Source: Candidatus Bathyarchaeota archaeon (lineage in GTDB: Archaea; Thermoproteota; Bathyarchaeia; Bathyarchaeales; Bathycorpusculaceae). Taken from it: a stretch of 64,000 nt of DNA. Of the stretch, positions 44,755 to 53,935 are shown piece by piece. The notes below the pieces were generated by a model, which was not told the origin of the DNA, ran no database searches, and saw nothing but the letters and a program-made list of their open reading frames with translations. Position numbers and translations under genes: made by a program. Positions within the stretch are counted from its first letter, which is position 1. Each line of letters opens with the position of its first letter. Location: the NCBI GenBank assembly GCA_025059195.1, contig JANXDU010000006.1, positions 123,263 through 187,262 of the forward strand, read 5' to 3'.

Positions 44755-47216
44755 AACCAGATCTGGTAGTGTGGTTTAAAAATCTTAGAAAAACCGATAT
44801 ACCCCTCGTCGGCGGTAAAAACGCAAACCTTGGTGAAATGCTGAGCGCAGGTATCCCGGTTCCCCAAGGTTTCGCTGTAACAGCTAACGCCTACAGAAAA
44901 TTCATAGAAGAAACAGGCATCGCTGGCGAAATTTACAGGATAATTAAGGAGTCGGTGAAGGATTTAAGTGATCCTAAACAGTACGAGGATGCGTCGAGAA
45001 AAATCCGCGCTTTGATTGAGTCCACGCCGATGCCTAAGGATATAGAATATGCGATAAGAGAAGCTTATCGTGAACTTTGCAGAAGACTAAACGTGGAGAA
45101 TGTTGCAGTTGCTGTTAGGTCAAGCGCCACCGCTGAAGACTTGCCGGACGCCTCCTTTGCTGGACAGCAAGAAACATACCTAAATGTGGTTGGCGAGAAC
45201 GAAGTTATCGAAAAAACCGTCAAATGCTGGTCAAGCCTTTTCACAACCCGCGCCATATTCTATAGAACTCAAAAGGGCTTCGCTCATGAAAAGGTCTTCA
45301 TAAGTGTCGGGATCCAGAAAATGGTTAACGCCCGAGCTGCCGGCGTCATGTTTTCGATAAATCCCGTAACCGGAGATCCCAACCAAATAGTTATTGAGGG
45401 CAACTTCGGCTTAGGCGAGTCTGTTGTTTCCGGCGCGGTCACCCCAGATGAATTTGTTGTGGACAAGAGAACCATGAAAATTATCGGCAAACGTATTGCC
45501 ACAAAGAAGGTTATGTACACCCTGGACCCTGTTGCCGGAAAAACGGTTCACGTTGACGTCCCCGTTGAGAAGCAGAACCAGCCTTGCCTATCAGACGAGG
45601 AGGTTCTTAAGCTTGCCGAGTTAGCTATAAAAATTGAACAGCACTATGGAAAACCCCAAGACATTGAGTGGGCGGTTGACAGCGACTTGAGCTTTCCCCA
45701 AAACATTTTCATTGTCCAGTCGAGGCCGGAGACTGTTTGGAGTCAAAAGATGGCTGAGCTTACAGAAAAGAAGGTTGAAGCCGGCTTAGCCCAGCCACTT
45801 GAAGAATTAAAAGTTGTTGTTAAGGGTATACCCGCCGGCAAGAGGGGCATAGGCTTCGGAGTGGCGAGAGTTGTTTTGAATCCACAAGATGCTGCGAAGG
45901 TCATGCAGAAAGGCGACATTCTTGTGACAGATATGACTAACCCCGACTATGTTCCGTTCATGAAGCTTGCTAGCGCCATAGTGACCGACAAGGGAGGTAT
46001 AACATGTCATGCGGCTATAGTGAGTCGCGAGCTTGGTATACCCTGTGTAGTTGGAACTGAAAACGCCACGAAGCTTATGGTCACTGGAAAAGAGTACACC
46101 GTTGACGCCAGAAGCGGTGTTGTTTATGAAGGCATAATGTCCACAGTAACGGAGGCGGCATCTGCTCCTGCGTTCAGCGGATTTGCCCTTTCAGGAGCTG
46201 GGGGCGCATCTGTTCAGTATGTCCCCGTAACTGCTACAAAAATTTACATGAACTTGGGGGTCCCCGAGAAAATCGAGGAGTATAAGCACTTGCCCTTTGA
46301 AGGCATTGGACTTATGCGCATAGAGTTTATCCTAGCCAGCTATATTGGGGAACATCCGCTCTACCTTATTGAAATTGGGCAAAGCCAGAAGTTTGTCAAC
46401 AAGCTTGCTGAGGGAATAGCCACTGTTGCCAGAGCTATCCAGCCCCGTCCCGTTGTTGTGCGGTTCAGCGACTTCAAAACCAACGAGTACCGCGAGTTAA
46501 AAGGCGGCGAAAAATACGAAATTTTTGAGGCAAACCCCATGCTTGGCTGGCGGGGTTGTAGTCGCTACATAAGCCCATGGTATGAAAAGGCCTTTCGCCT
46601 AGAATGCCAAGCCATTAGGAAGTGCCGAGAAGAATGGGGTCTAAAAAACGTCTGGGTCATGCTTCCAGTAGTGCGCACAATATGGGAGGCTAAAAAGGTT
46701 TTAGAGATTATGCGTGAAGAGGGACTGGAGCGGTCAAAGGACTTCCAAGTCTGGTTTATGGCTGAAACACCTTCAATAGCTATATTAGCTGACGTGTTTT
46801 CAAAGCTCTGTGACGGTTTCTCCATAGGCTCTAATGACATGACTCAAGGCATATTGATGATCGACAGAGACTCGGAGCGCCTAGGACAAATGGGATATTT
46901 TGACGAGCGAGACCCTGCCGTGAAACGTATAATCGCGCACCTCATACGGGTGGCTCATGAAAACGGCTGCACAGTTTCTATATGCGGCGAGGCTCCGTCA
47001 AACCTTCCGGACTTTACCGAATTCCTTGTGAGAGCCGGCATAGATAGTATTTCAGTGAATCCAGACGCTGTTATCACAACAAAACAGCTCGTGGCGAGCA
47101 TAGAGCAGAAAATAATTCTCGAAAAGCTTGCAGAACAACATGAACGGGCACTAGGCCGCCAAGTTAGAAAGCCGAAGAGTGACTGGGAATGGGCGCCGCA
47201 ATGGAATGAAACCTAA
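44751..47216 (+). CDS. ppsA: Phosphoenolpyruvate synthase
   Basis: Makes PEP from pyruvate with ATP for gluconeogenesis. The 821 residues comprise the ATP-grasp domain (LVGGKNANLGEMLSAGIPVP at the start, RSSATAEDLPDASFAGQQET), the swivelling phosphohistidine domain with H420 in GGITCHAAIVSRELGIP, and the PEP-binding barrel ending with C745 in SICGEAPSNLP. It probably works with the porGDAB oxidoreductase: acetyl-CoA to pyruvate to PEP. Confidence 0.96.
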   Translation: MKPDLVVWFKNLRKTDIPLVGGKNANLGEMLSAGIPVPQGFAVTANAYRKFIEETGIAGEIYRIIKESVKDLSDPKQYEDASRKIRALIESTPMPKDIEYAIREAYRELCRRLNVENVAVAVRSSATAEDLPDASFAGQQETYLNVVGENEVIEKTVKCWSSLFTTRAIFYRTQKGFAHEKVFISVGIQKMVNARAAGVMFSINPVTGDPNQIVIEGNFGLGESVVSGAVTPDEFVVDKRTMKIIGKRIATKKVMYTLDPVAGKTVHVDVPVEKQNQPCLSDEEVLKLAELAIKIEQHYGKPQDIEWAVDSDLSFPQNIFIVQSRPETVWSQKMAELTEKKVEAGLAQPLEELKVVVKGIPAGKRGIGFGVARVVLNPQDAAKVMQKGDILVTDMTNPDYVPFMKLASAIVTDKGGITCHAAIVSRELGIPCVVGTENATKLMVTGKEYTVDARSGVVYEGIMSTVTEAASAPAFSGFALSGAGGASVQYVPVTATKIYMNLGVPEKIEEYKHLPFEGIGLMRIEFILASYIGEHPLYLIEIGQSQKFVNKLAEGIATVARAIQPRPVVVRFSDFKTNEYRELKGGEKYEIFEANPMLGWRGCSRYISPWYEKAFRLECQAIRKCREEWGLKNVWVMLPVVRTIWEAKKVLEIMREEGLERSKDFQVWFMAETPSIAILADVFSKLCDGFSIGSNDMTQGILMIDRDSERLGQMGYFDERDPAVKRIIAHLIRVAHENGCTVSICGEAPSNLPDFTEFLVRAGIDSISVNPDAVITTKQLVASIEQKIILEKLAEQHERALGRQVRKPKSDWEWAPQWNET

Positions 47217-47281
47217 AAATAGCCCCAGCATTTTTAATTTTTGAAATCTTCGTGTTTCTGTATTTGATCGGAGGTTTCATC

Positions 47282-48277
47282 TTGAAACCGTTTGACTTTG
47301 AAGAGGAAAGGCTGAAACAGGAAATCGTGAAATATGAAGCAAAACGTGTTTTAATACAGCTTCCAGACGGCTTAAAAGTCGAAGGGCCGCGGCTTGCAAG
47401 AATTGTGGAAAAAGCTGGAGCGCTACCTATAATTTCTGCAGATCCGTGTTATGGCGGGTGCGACTTGGCGACCGCCGAGGCTGAGAGCTTAGGCGTAGAT
47501 TTGCTCGTCCATTACGGGCATGCAAAGCTTTTAAAGTATGAGAAGGTGCCGACAATCTACATTGAAGCCCGTGCAACTTTAGATATCTCCGAAGCTGTCG
47601 AGAAAGCGTTGCCTTTAATTGAACCTTGGCGTAAAGTCGGGTTGGCCACCACGGTTCAACATGTGCAAGTCCTTGACGAGGCAAAAGAGATGCTTGTGCG
47701 TGCAGGAAAAACCGTTATAGTCGGCGACGCTGGCCGTTTAAGCTACCCTGGGCAAGTTATAGGCTGCGACTATAGCAATGCCAAGTCGATAATAGACGAT
47801 GTTGAAGGCTTCCTCTTTATAGGGGGCGGGCGCTTCCATGCCCTGGGTTTGGCGCTTTCAACACTAAAGCCCACGGTGGTTGCTGACCCTTTCGAGAAAA
47901 TAGCGTATACAGTCAATGAAGAGGCTGAACGAATTCAAAGGCAAAGGTGGGCAAGTATACAAGAAGCGCAAAAGGCGAGGACTTTCGGTGTGTTGGTTGG
48001 GCTTAAGCCTGGACAGAAAAGGCTTGAAGAAGCTTTGGTTTTCGGAGAGAAGCTTAAAAAAGGCGGTAAAGATGCTTTTCTCTTTGCTGTTAGAGAAATA
48101 ACGCCAGAGATGGTTATGAATTTCCCTACTGTAGACGCTTACGTAAACGTGGCATGCCCCCGCATATCCCTTGACGAGCCTTCCAAATTCAACAAGCCAA
48201 TACTCACGCCTAATGAAGCTCTCGTGGTTTTAGGAGAACTTTCGTGGAAAGAACTTTGCAGAAGAGGGTTCCTCTAA
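47282..48277 (+). CDS. dph2: Diphthamide synthase Dph2
   Basis: Radical SAM-like enzyme that transfers 3-amino-3-carboxypropyl to the histidine of elongation factor 2. Cysteines C56 (or C60, in DPCYGGCD), C163 (IGCDYSNAK) and C293 (VACPRISLDE) match the three cluster ligands of archaeal Dph2. I place the start at TTG 47282 because GGAGGT stands six bases before it; the longer frame has no ribosome binding site. Followed by Csl4. Confidence 0.94.
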   Translation: MKPFDFEEERLKQEIVKYEAKRVLIQLPDGLKVEGPRLARIVEKAGALPIISADPCYGGCDLATAEAESLGVDLLVHYGHAKLLKYEKVPTIYIEARATLDISEAVEKALPLIEPWRKVGLATTVQHVQVLDEAKEMLVRAGKTVIVGDAGRLSYPGQVIGCDYSNAKSIIDDVEGFLFIGGGRFHALGLALSTLKPTVVADPFEKIAYTVNEEAERIQRQRWASIQEAQKARTFGVLVGLKPGQKRLEEALVFGEKLKKGGKDAFLFAVREITPEMVMNFPTVDAYVNVACPRISLDEPSKFNKPILTPNEALVVLGELSWKELCRRGFL

Positions 48278-48351
48278 AAACGTTTAAGAATTTAACGCTT
48301 GGAAAGGTTTATTGACTTGTTTACATATTCCTTAACCCTTATAGTGATGCC

Positions 48352-48939
48352 ATGATGGGTTCGCATCCCCAGAAACGCGACAGCGGTCAAATAGTGTTGC
48401 CAGGCGAGCCTTTAGGAGTTATTGAAGAGTTCATTCCAGATATTGGCACATACGTTAAGGACGGCGTTATTTACTCGAAGGTTATTGGGAGAGCGCTTAT
48501 AGACTATTTCAACAAGCGGGTTTCCGTCTTTCCGCTTGTTCGCAGCACGAGGGTACCAAAAACTGGAACTATTGTGGTGGGGCAAACTTCAAATGTCCAA
48601 ACGCAGATGGCCTCCCTTCGAATTTTCAAAGTCGGCAAGCATTTCCTTTCTGGGTTTTTCACTGGTCTACTTCACGTTGCTGATGTGCATTTACGTTTTG
48701 TGGACTCTATGTTTGATGTTTGTAAACCCGGTGACATAGTTAGGGCTAGGGTTATAAGCGAACAGAATAGAACATACCACCTAACCACTAAAGACAAGAG
48801 TTTAGGCGTAATTTACGCCTTCTGTTCTCAGTGTGGAGACGTATTACAGCTGAGAGGACGTGGTGGTTTACAGTGTCCGCGTTGTGGAAACGTTGAAAAG
48901 CGTAAGACGGCAATAGACTACGGTAAGGGAATAATTTAG
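48352..48939 (+). CDS. csl4: Exosome RNA-binding subunit Csl4
   Basis: Cap protein of the archaeal RNA exosome. The 195 residues consist of an N-terminal domain (VLPGEPLGVIEEFIPDIGTY), an S1 domain (about 70-140; FKVGKHFLSGFFTGLLHVADV) and a C-terminal zinc ribbon CSQCGDVL...CPRCGNVEK. The order Dph2-Csl4-RpoL is conserved in many archaea. Confidence 0.96.
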   Translation: MMGSHPQKRDSGQIVLPGEPLGVIEEFIPDIGTYVKDGVIYSKVIGRALIDYFNKRVSVFPLVRSTRVPKTGTIVVGQTSNVQTQMASLRIFKVGKHFLSGFFTGLLHVADVHLRFVDSMFDVCKPGDIVRARVISEQNRTYHLTTKDKSLGVIYAFCSQCGDVLQLRGRGGLQCPRCGNVEKRKTAIDYGKGII

Positions 48940-48957
48940 AGTTGGTTGGTGTTAGGG

Positions 48958-49239
48958 TTGAAGGTTAATGTGTTAAAAATCACCCAGAACGAGCTTAAAA
49001 TCGAAGTTGAAGGAGTAGGACATACGCTTTGCAACCTTTTACAGAAGGAGCTCTTGGAGGACAAAGACGTAGACTTGGCGGGTTATGACATTCCCCATCC
49101 GCTAGCGTCCAACCCCGTTATCTATGTTCGGACAAAAGGCCAAACAACTCCAAAAGAAGCTCTGCTTAGGGCTGTAATGAAACTTCTCGAAGTGGGTGAG
49201 GAGTTCGGCAAAGAATTAGAAAAAGCTCTTAAAACGTGA
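48958..49239 (+). CDS. rpoL: RNA polymerase subunit Rpb11 (RpoL)
   Basis: About 93 residues. GHTLCNLLQKELLEDKDVDLA and YDIPHPLASNPVIYVRTKG are the hallmark of the Rpb11/RpoL assembly platform, which dimerises with Rpb3. The start is probably TTG 48958, giving KVNVLKITQNELKIE as in relatives, with GGTG upstream. Ends 11 bases into the opposing RNase III-like gene. Confidence 0.94.
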   Translation: MKVNVLKITQNELKIEVEGVGHTLCNLLQKELLEDKDVDLAGYDIPHPLASNPVIYVRTKGQTTPKEALLRAVMKLLEVGEEFGKELEKALKT

Positions 49240-49627
49240 TTTTCTCCTTTATTGTCGAGAGAAGCTCAGCAAGACCTTCCATAAGGTCCTTAGCTTCACG
49301 TAGGGTTGCCACACAATCTTGTAGTGTTACGTATTTTTTAAGCCAAGCGTAGACGATAAGGGCCTCCGCTGCGTCGGCCATCATGTGCCTCGAAACTCTG
49401 GACGGCATGTACTCTCTTAAACCAGCCTTTCGAACAGCCCTTGCAAGAACGGTGCCCCTGACTTTGGCACCTGAAGGCTGCCTCTTCTTTTCTGATAACG
49501 CTAGCGAGTAGGCGAAGTTTATGAAGGCGTCGCCTAAAGCTGCCAGCTTGTGGTCCATCAAAACTTCCGTAAGCCCGCTGTAATTTTTCACAAAGGAAAA
49601 GGAGACCCTATGGTCTTCGAAATCCAA
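49229..49627 (-). CDS. RNase III-like domain protein
   Basis: A 132-residue helical protein. LAALGDAFINFAYSLAL resembles the RNase III signature and MADAAEALIVYAWL its second acidic motif. The aspartate of LGDA and the D/E pair of ADAAEA are kept, but the first catalytic glutamate of RNase III (E in LExLGD) is Ala. There is no double-stranded RNA-binding domain, as in Mini-III. Bona fide RNase III is rare in archaea, so activity is uncertain. Confidence 0.7.
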   Translation of the reverse strand: MDFEDHRVSFSFVKNYSGLTEVLMDHKLAALGDAFINFAYSLALSEKKRQPSGAKVRGTVLARAVRKAGLREYMPSRVSRHMMADAAEALIVYAWLKKYVTLQDCVATLREAKDLMEGLAELLSTIKEKITF

Positions 49628-49689
49628 TTCTCCACGACCCTCGTGGTTTTAAACGCTTTAATTTATATTTGAGTAGCGATTTCTTATGC

Positions 49690-50841
49690 ATGTCGGCTGC
49701 GGGTTTAGACATGGTCAACGAAAAAGTTAGAAGTTTCGGGAGTTTGATTTTTTCTGAGGAAGCGCTGCGGCGATATCTTTCCAGCTTGTATGGTGGCGAT
49801 GTGGAGATTTGCAGTGTTTGGAGACTTGGCTGTGAAAAGGCTGAAGGCTTTAAAGATTTAAAGGGTTTTGGCTACGGGTTTCCATACGTCATTGAGTTCC
49901 GATTTAGAGGCGAAGTTAAGCGAGTGGTTTTGGAGACGATGAGGCCTGAAGGTTTTGGTCATGATTTTGTTTCTGATAGGGCGCAGATTTTGCTTTGGCA
50001 ACATTCAACCTTTAACAAGCTTCCCAAACATGTGCGTTCTATTGATGTAGGTGCCTTCACCGTCGATGGCAAGGGCTTGAAGTCCCTTGGAGACTGTGGC
50101 GAGTTTTTCCTTTTAACTGAGTATGTAGAGGGAACCCTGTATCACGTTGACCTAGACCGTATTAAAGCGACTGGCGAAATGACAAGCCTAGATGAAAAAC
50201 GATGCATAGCGCTTTCGGACTATCTTGTCCAGATTCACAGCACGAAAAAGGAGGCGCCGTGGCTTTATGTACGAAGGGCCAGAGAACTTGTTGGACATGG
50301 CGAATGCATTATGGGGCTACTGGACAGCTACCCGTCAGAGCTGGATTTCGTTTACGAGAGCGACTTAATAGACATTGAACGGGACTGTGTTGTTTGGCGA
50401 TGGCGCCTTAAACGTAAAGCCTATAGGTTAAGTCAAGTGCACGGCGACTTTCACCCATGGAACATCATGTTCCGCGAAGACACAGATTTCACAGTTCTAG
50501 ACCGCAGTAGAGGCGAGTGGGGCGAACCAGCCGACGACGTGGCAGCCATAACCATAAACTACATTTTCTATTCACTGCAGAAGTATGGCGAGTTGGCTGG
50601 AGTTTTCGAACGGCTGTTTAGGCTTTTCTGGGAAAATTATTTACTAAAAACTAACGACTGGGAAATTTTAGAAGTGATTCAGCCCTTCTATGCTTGGCGT
50701 GGTTTGGTGATAGCTTCCCCTCTATGGTATCCAAACCTAAGTCGCGACGTCAGAGTGAAACTGTTAAACTTTGTGCATAACGTTTTACACCGTGAAAAGT
50801 TCGATTTAGACGCCGTAAACACCTACATACAACCCAGCTAA
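49690..50841 (+). CDS. Aminoglycoside-phosphotransferase-fold kinase, substrate unknown
   Basis: About 383 residues with a protein-kinase-like C-lobe: VHGDFHPWNIMFRE contains the catalytic Asp and metal-binding Asn, and VLDRSRGEWGEPADDVAAI the DFG-equivalent D and downstream acidic pair. The N-lobe (about 30-150) is present. Family members phosphorylate small molecules such as choline, homoserine, sugars or antibiotics. TATA-like TTTATATTT (49662-49670) lies about 20 bases upstream of ATG 49690, pointing to a leaderless transcript; longer starts would precede transcription. Confidence 0.85.
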   Translation: MSAAGLDMVNEKVRSFGSLIFSEEALRRYLSSLYGGDVEICSVWRLGCEKAEGFKDLKGFGYGFPYVIEFRFRGEVKRVVLETMRPEGFGHDFVSDRAQILLWQHSTFNKLPKHVRSIDVGAFTVDGKGLKSLGDCGEFFLLTEYVEGTLYHVDLDRIKATGEMTSLDEKRCIALSDYLVQIHSTKKEAPWLYVRRARELVGHGECIMGLLDSYPSELDFVYESDLIDIERDCVVWRWRLKRKAYRLSQVHGDFHPWNIMFREDTDFTVLDRSRGEWGEPADDVAAITINYIFYSLQKYGELAGVFERLFRLFWENYLLKTNDWEILEVIQPFYAWRGLVIASPLWYPNLSRDVRVKLLNFVHNVLHREKFDLDAVNTYIQPS

Positions 50842-50943
50842 GCCGCATGGTGTCTTGTTTGGGTGAAAAGACATCTATTTGGAGAAAATGCTCGTCGCTG
50901 TGGGTTATCCTAAAAAGGGCTGTTAAAGAAATTTTAAAATGGT

Positions 50944-51402
50944 ATGGCGATGGCGACCTTGAAGGGGATTTACGTCTTAGCCGTTCTAATAAGCCGAGAC
51001 AAAACCGTTGAAATAGGTTCTCTTGGTTCGGTTTCCTTTCCTAGGGGAATGTATGCCTATGTAGGCTCAGCTCAAAAAAATTTGGAAAAGCGCTTGAAGA
51101 GACATGTTGAGAAGACAGCGAAGAGAAAGTTTTGGCACATTGACTATCTACTCGCTGAGAACTCTACAAAAGTTGTGAAAATCTATTTTAAAGAGGTAGG
51201 AAAGGCCGAAGAATGTTTCACGGCGCAAACTCTAGCCAAATTTGGTTTTCCAGTGGAGGGTTTTGGATGTTCAGACTGCCAGTGTGAAAGTCACCTTTTC
51301 CTTTTCGGGGGCCTCAGCCAGATGGAGGATGTTTGTTTAAAACTTGGGTTTAAACCCTTTCCATTATCTTGCCAGCGAGTCGCTGCACTGGGAAACATCT
51401 GA
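50944..51402 (+). CDS. DUF123 family GIY-YIG protein
   Basis: A 152-residue protein with GIYVLAVL near residue 8 and AYVGSAQKNLEKRLKRH near 38, the GIY-YIG nuclease motif, then WHIDYLL and the cysteine/histidine part GFGCSDCQCESHLFLF. This is the DUF123 family, sometimes fused to endonuclease III, hence a suspected DNA repair role. Its end overlaps the convergent phosphoesterase gene by 39 bases. Confidence 0.88.
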   Translation: MAMATLKGIYVLAVLISRDKTVEIGSLGSVSFPRGMYAYVGSAQKNLEKRLKRHVEKTAKRKFWHIDYLLAENSTKVVKIYFKEVGKAEECFTAQTLAKFGFPVEGFGCSDCQCESHLFLFGGLSQMEDVCLKLGFKPFPLSCQRVAALGNI

Positions 51403-52140
51403 AGACTGGAGGATTTCCCTTCTTTTTACAACTTCTTCAAAGCTTATGTAGTCTCCGCCCACAATTTTAAGTTTCGCCTCAACCTTTCTGTCTCCCACTT
51501 CTATGATGTTGTAAGAGTTTAAGAAGAAACCCCGCAGTCTCTCGCATGAAACGCTTCCAGCGTGAATCACCTGCATGTCTTCTATACGCCACCTCCAAGG
51601 TCTATGGCGATGCCCACATAGGACTAAGTCCGCTTTAGCCTTTACAAGGCTTCTTAAAACGTCGCCCGCGTCCACGATGGTAATCTGGTCTGCACCAGTG
51701 TCTGGCACAGGGATTATGTGATGGTGTATGGCCACAATCTTCAAGCGGTCCTTGTAGTTTTCTAGGGTGTTTTCAAGCCAAAGGTTTTGTCTATGTCCAA
51801 CCTCCCCGTCATCCCTGTCTGGGCGGGCGCTGCTCAACACAATTATTACGGCGTCATCTATTTCGGTGACTTGGTTGAATGGGAAAAACTGTTTGAAAAG
51901 GAGATAACCAGTAGACTTGTAGTCATGGTTTCCACTAATATAAATGACGTTTTTCGCCTTCAACCGTTTAAACTCGTCAGCTGCCATCCTAAACTCAGAA
52001 AGGATGCCGTTCTCCGTTATGTCACCCGTCACCACCACAGCATCCGGAGCCAGGGCGTTGATTTCGTCCACCGCTGTGCGAAAACTTCCATGGTTAAACA
52101 TGGGCCCGCAGTGGACGTCTGAAATTTGAACGATGAGCAT
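51364..52140 (-). CDS. Calcineurin-like metallophosphoesterase
   Basis: The 258-residue protein has all metal motifs: ISDVHCG, VVTGDITENG, YISGNHD, AIHHHIIP and CGHRHRPWRW. Cyclic nucleotide, dinucleotide or nucleic acid phosphoesters are possible substrates; the short Icc-like form does not decide. GAAGGGG precedes the ATG. Divergent from the APS-kinase-like gene. Confidence 0.92.
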   Translation of the reverse strand: MLIVQISDVHCGPMFNHGSFRTAVDEINALAPDAVVVTGDITENGILSEFRMAADEFKRLKAKNVIYISGNHDYKSTGYLLFKQFFPFNQVTEIDDAVIIVLSSARPDRDDGEVGHRQNLWLENTLENYKDRLKIVAIHHHIIPVPDTGADQITIVDAGDVLRSLVKAKADLVLCGHRHRPWRWRIEDMQVIHAGSVSCERLRGFFLNSYNIIEVGDRKVEAKLKIVGGDYISFEEVVKRREILQSSDVSQCSDSLAR

Positions 52141-52229
52141 GACAACCCCTTCAAGCCTAAGGTGGAATGATAATTAATAAAAGTTATTCAAACCTTTCAA
52201 CAATATTCTCAGTAGAACCCTCTGTCCGG

Positions 52230-52793
52230 ATGCTGCCTAAATTGCGCGACGGCTGGTGCGTATGGATTACAGGGTTACCTGGAAGTGGCAAATCCACGGT
52301 AGCAGAGACCCTGATCAAGTTTCTGCTCCAAAAAGGAATTCGCGCCCAGATGCTGTCTTCCGATGAGCTGCGCAAGGTTCTAACTCCGAAACCCACATAT
52401 TCGCCGGAAGAACGCGACATTGTTTATGCAACACTGGTTTATGTCGCGAAACTACTTACCAAAAACGACGTCAACGTTGTGATTGACGCCACCGGCAATT
52501 TAAGACGTTACAGAAACAATGCAAGACAACAAATTCCAAAGTTCATGGAAGTCTACCTGGAGTGCCCCCTCGAAGTTTGTATTGAACGCGAATCAAAGAG
52601 AATCGAAACTCGCCACGCTCCGGAACAGATATACAAAAAAGCTCTAGAGGGAAAAGCGTCAACAGTGCCAGGTGTAGGACAACCCTACGAGCCACCCATC
52701 AACCCGGAAGTCGCCATAAACACAGCCCTATGCTCGCCGGAGCAGGCGGTTCAAAAAATTGTAGAGGCTATTTTGGAAAAGTGGTATGCGTGA
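52230..52793 (+). CDS. Adenylylsulfate kinase-like P-loop kinase
   Basis: About 187 residues. WCVWITGLPGSGKSTVAETL is the P-loop of the APS kinase family, LSSDELRKVLTPKPTYS follows, and VVIDATGNLRRYRNNAR replaces the usual substrate segment. Such proteins can make PAPS or phosphorylate other small molecules; no sulfate adenylyltransferase gene is nearby, so the label is by fold. ATG 52230 fits the family N-terminus; an ATG at 52167 would coincide with the AATTAATAAAAG TATA-like element. Confidence 0.82.
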   Translation: MLPKLRDGWCVWITGLPGSGKSTVAETLIKFLLQKGIRAQMLSSDELRKVLTPKPTYSPEERDIVYATLVYVAKLLTKNDVNVVIDATGNLRRYRNNARQQIPKFMEVYLECPLEVCIERESKRIETRHAPEQIYKKALEGKASTVPGVGQPYEPPINPEVAINTALCSPEQAVQKIVEAILEKWYA

Positions 52794-52858
52794 GATCTAA
52801 AGATGGTGACTTTCAGATGAGGACAATAGCGAAATTTGGCATAGCTTTTAACGGTAAC

Positions 52859-52868
52859 GTTTATAACC
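52859..52868 (+). promoter_or_regulatory. TATA-like element of the ribosomal L3 operon
   Basis: GTTTATAACC lies about 40 to 48 bases upstream of the L3 ATG, the only TATA-like element in that gap. Confidence 0.45.
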
Positions 52869-52906
52869 TTAAGGTTTATTCCTAGAAGACGCGAAGCGGG
52901 GTAACA

Positions 52907-53920
52907 ATGGGCCATCGGAAGCATCATGCTCCCAAACATGGTTCGCTAGCTTATTTGCCTAGGAAACGGGCTAAAAGCGTATTGGCCCGAATACGGTACT
53001 GGCCTGAAATAAAAGCTGACACGCCTAAACTTTTAGGTTTTGTTGGTTTCAAAGCTGGAATGACCTACGCCGTGGTGGTTGAAGATAGGAAACGCTCTCC
53101 AAACTTTGGAAAGGAGGTTGTCCGCCCCGTCACAGTTATCGAAACCCCACCCCTTCTTATATGTGGGATAAGAGCCTACACAAAAACGCCCTATGGGCTG
53201 CGCTCTCTTACAGAGGCATGGATGGAAAACCCGCCAAACTACCTTGAAAGGGTTTTAACGCTTCCAGAAAAATTTAACACAGCTGAAAACCTAAAAAAGA
53301 TAGAAGAAAACCTTGAAAAAGTTTCCAAAATCAGGTTAATAGCCATAACTCAACCAAAACAGACAGGAATTTCGAAGAAAAAGCCAGAAGTAGCCGAAAT
53401 AGAAATCGGCGGAGGCACAATCCAGCAGCAATTCGAATACGCAAAGAGCCTTCTGGGGAAAACAGTAGGGCCCGCCGAAGTTTTCAAGGAAGGACAACAC
53501 GTGGACGTTATAGCCGTTACCACTGGGAAAGGCTTCCAAGGACCGGTAAAACGTTGGGGAATAAAAATTCTCCAACATAAAAGCAGAAAAGCAAAACGGA
53601 AACCTGCTACTCTTGGCCCGTGGAACCCTCATCGAGTGCTTTACTCTGTCCCCCGCGCTGGGCAAATGGGCTTCCACCAAAGAACAGAATACAATAAGCG
53701 TATACTGAAAATAGGCAAGGACGGAAAAGAAATCACTCCGAAAGGAGGCTTCATAAGATACGGCATAGTTCGCGGGCCATACATTCTACTGGAGGGAAGC
53801 GTACCTGGACCCGAAAAACGTCCAATAAAGCTGCGTTACCCAGTTCGGCCACCCAAAGAGGCTCCAGAAGCGCCTCCACAAATCACGTATATCTCGCTGG
53901 AATCTCCACAGGGCAAATGA
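52907..53920 (+). CDS. rpl3: Ribosomal protein L3 (uL3)
   Basis: A 337-residue archaeal L3 that helps to form the peptidyl transferase centre. MGHRKHHAPKHGSLAYLPRKRA at the start (shown in part), DVIAVTTGKGFQGPVKRWG and PRAGQMGFHQRTEYNKRI are diagnostic. First gene of an L3-L4-L23-L2-S19 operon. Confidence 0.97.
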   Translation: MGHRKHHAPKHGSLAYLPRKRAKSVLARIRYWPEIKADTPKLLGFVGFKAGMTYAVVVEDRKRSPNFGKEVVRPVTVIETPPLLICGIRAYTKTPYGLRSLTEAWMENPPNYLERVLTLPEKFNTAENLKKIEENLEKVSKIRLIAITQPKQTGISKKKPEVAEIEIGGGTIQQQFEYAKSLLGKTVGPAEVFKEGQHVDVIAVTTGKGFQGPVKRWGIKILQHKSRKAKRKPATLGPWNPHRVLYSVPRAGQMGFHQRTEYNKRILKIGKDGKEITPKGGFIRYGIVRGPYILLEGSVPGPEKRPIKLRYPVRPPKEAPEAPPQITYISLESPQGK

Positions 53921-53935
53921 GGGGCTTGAAAGCCT

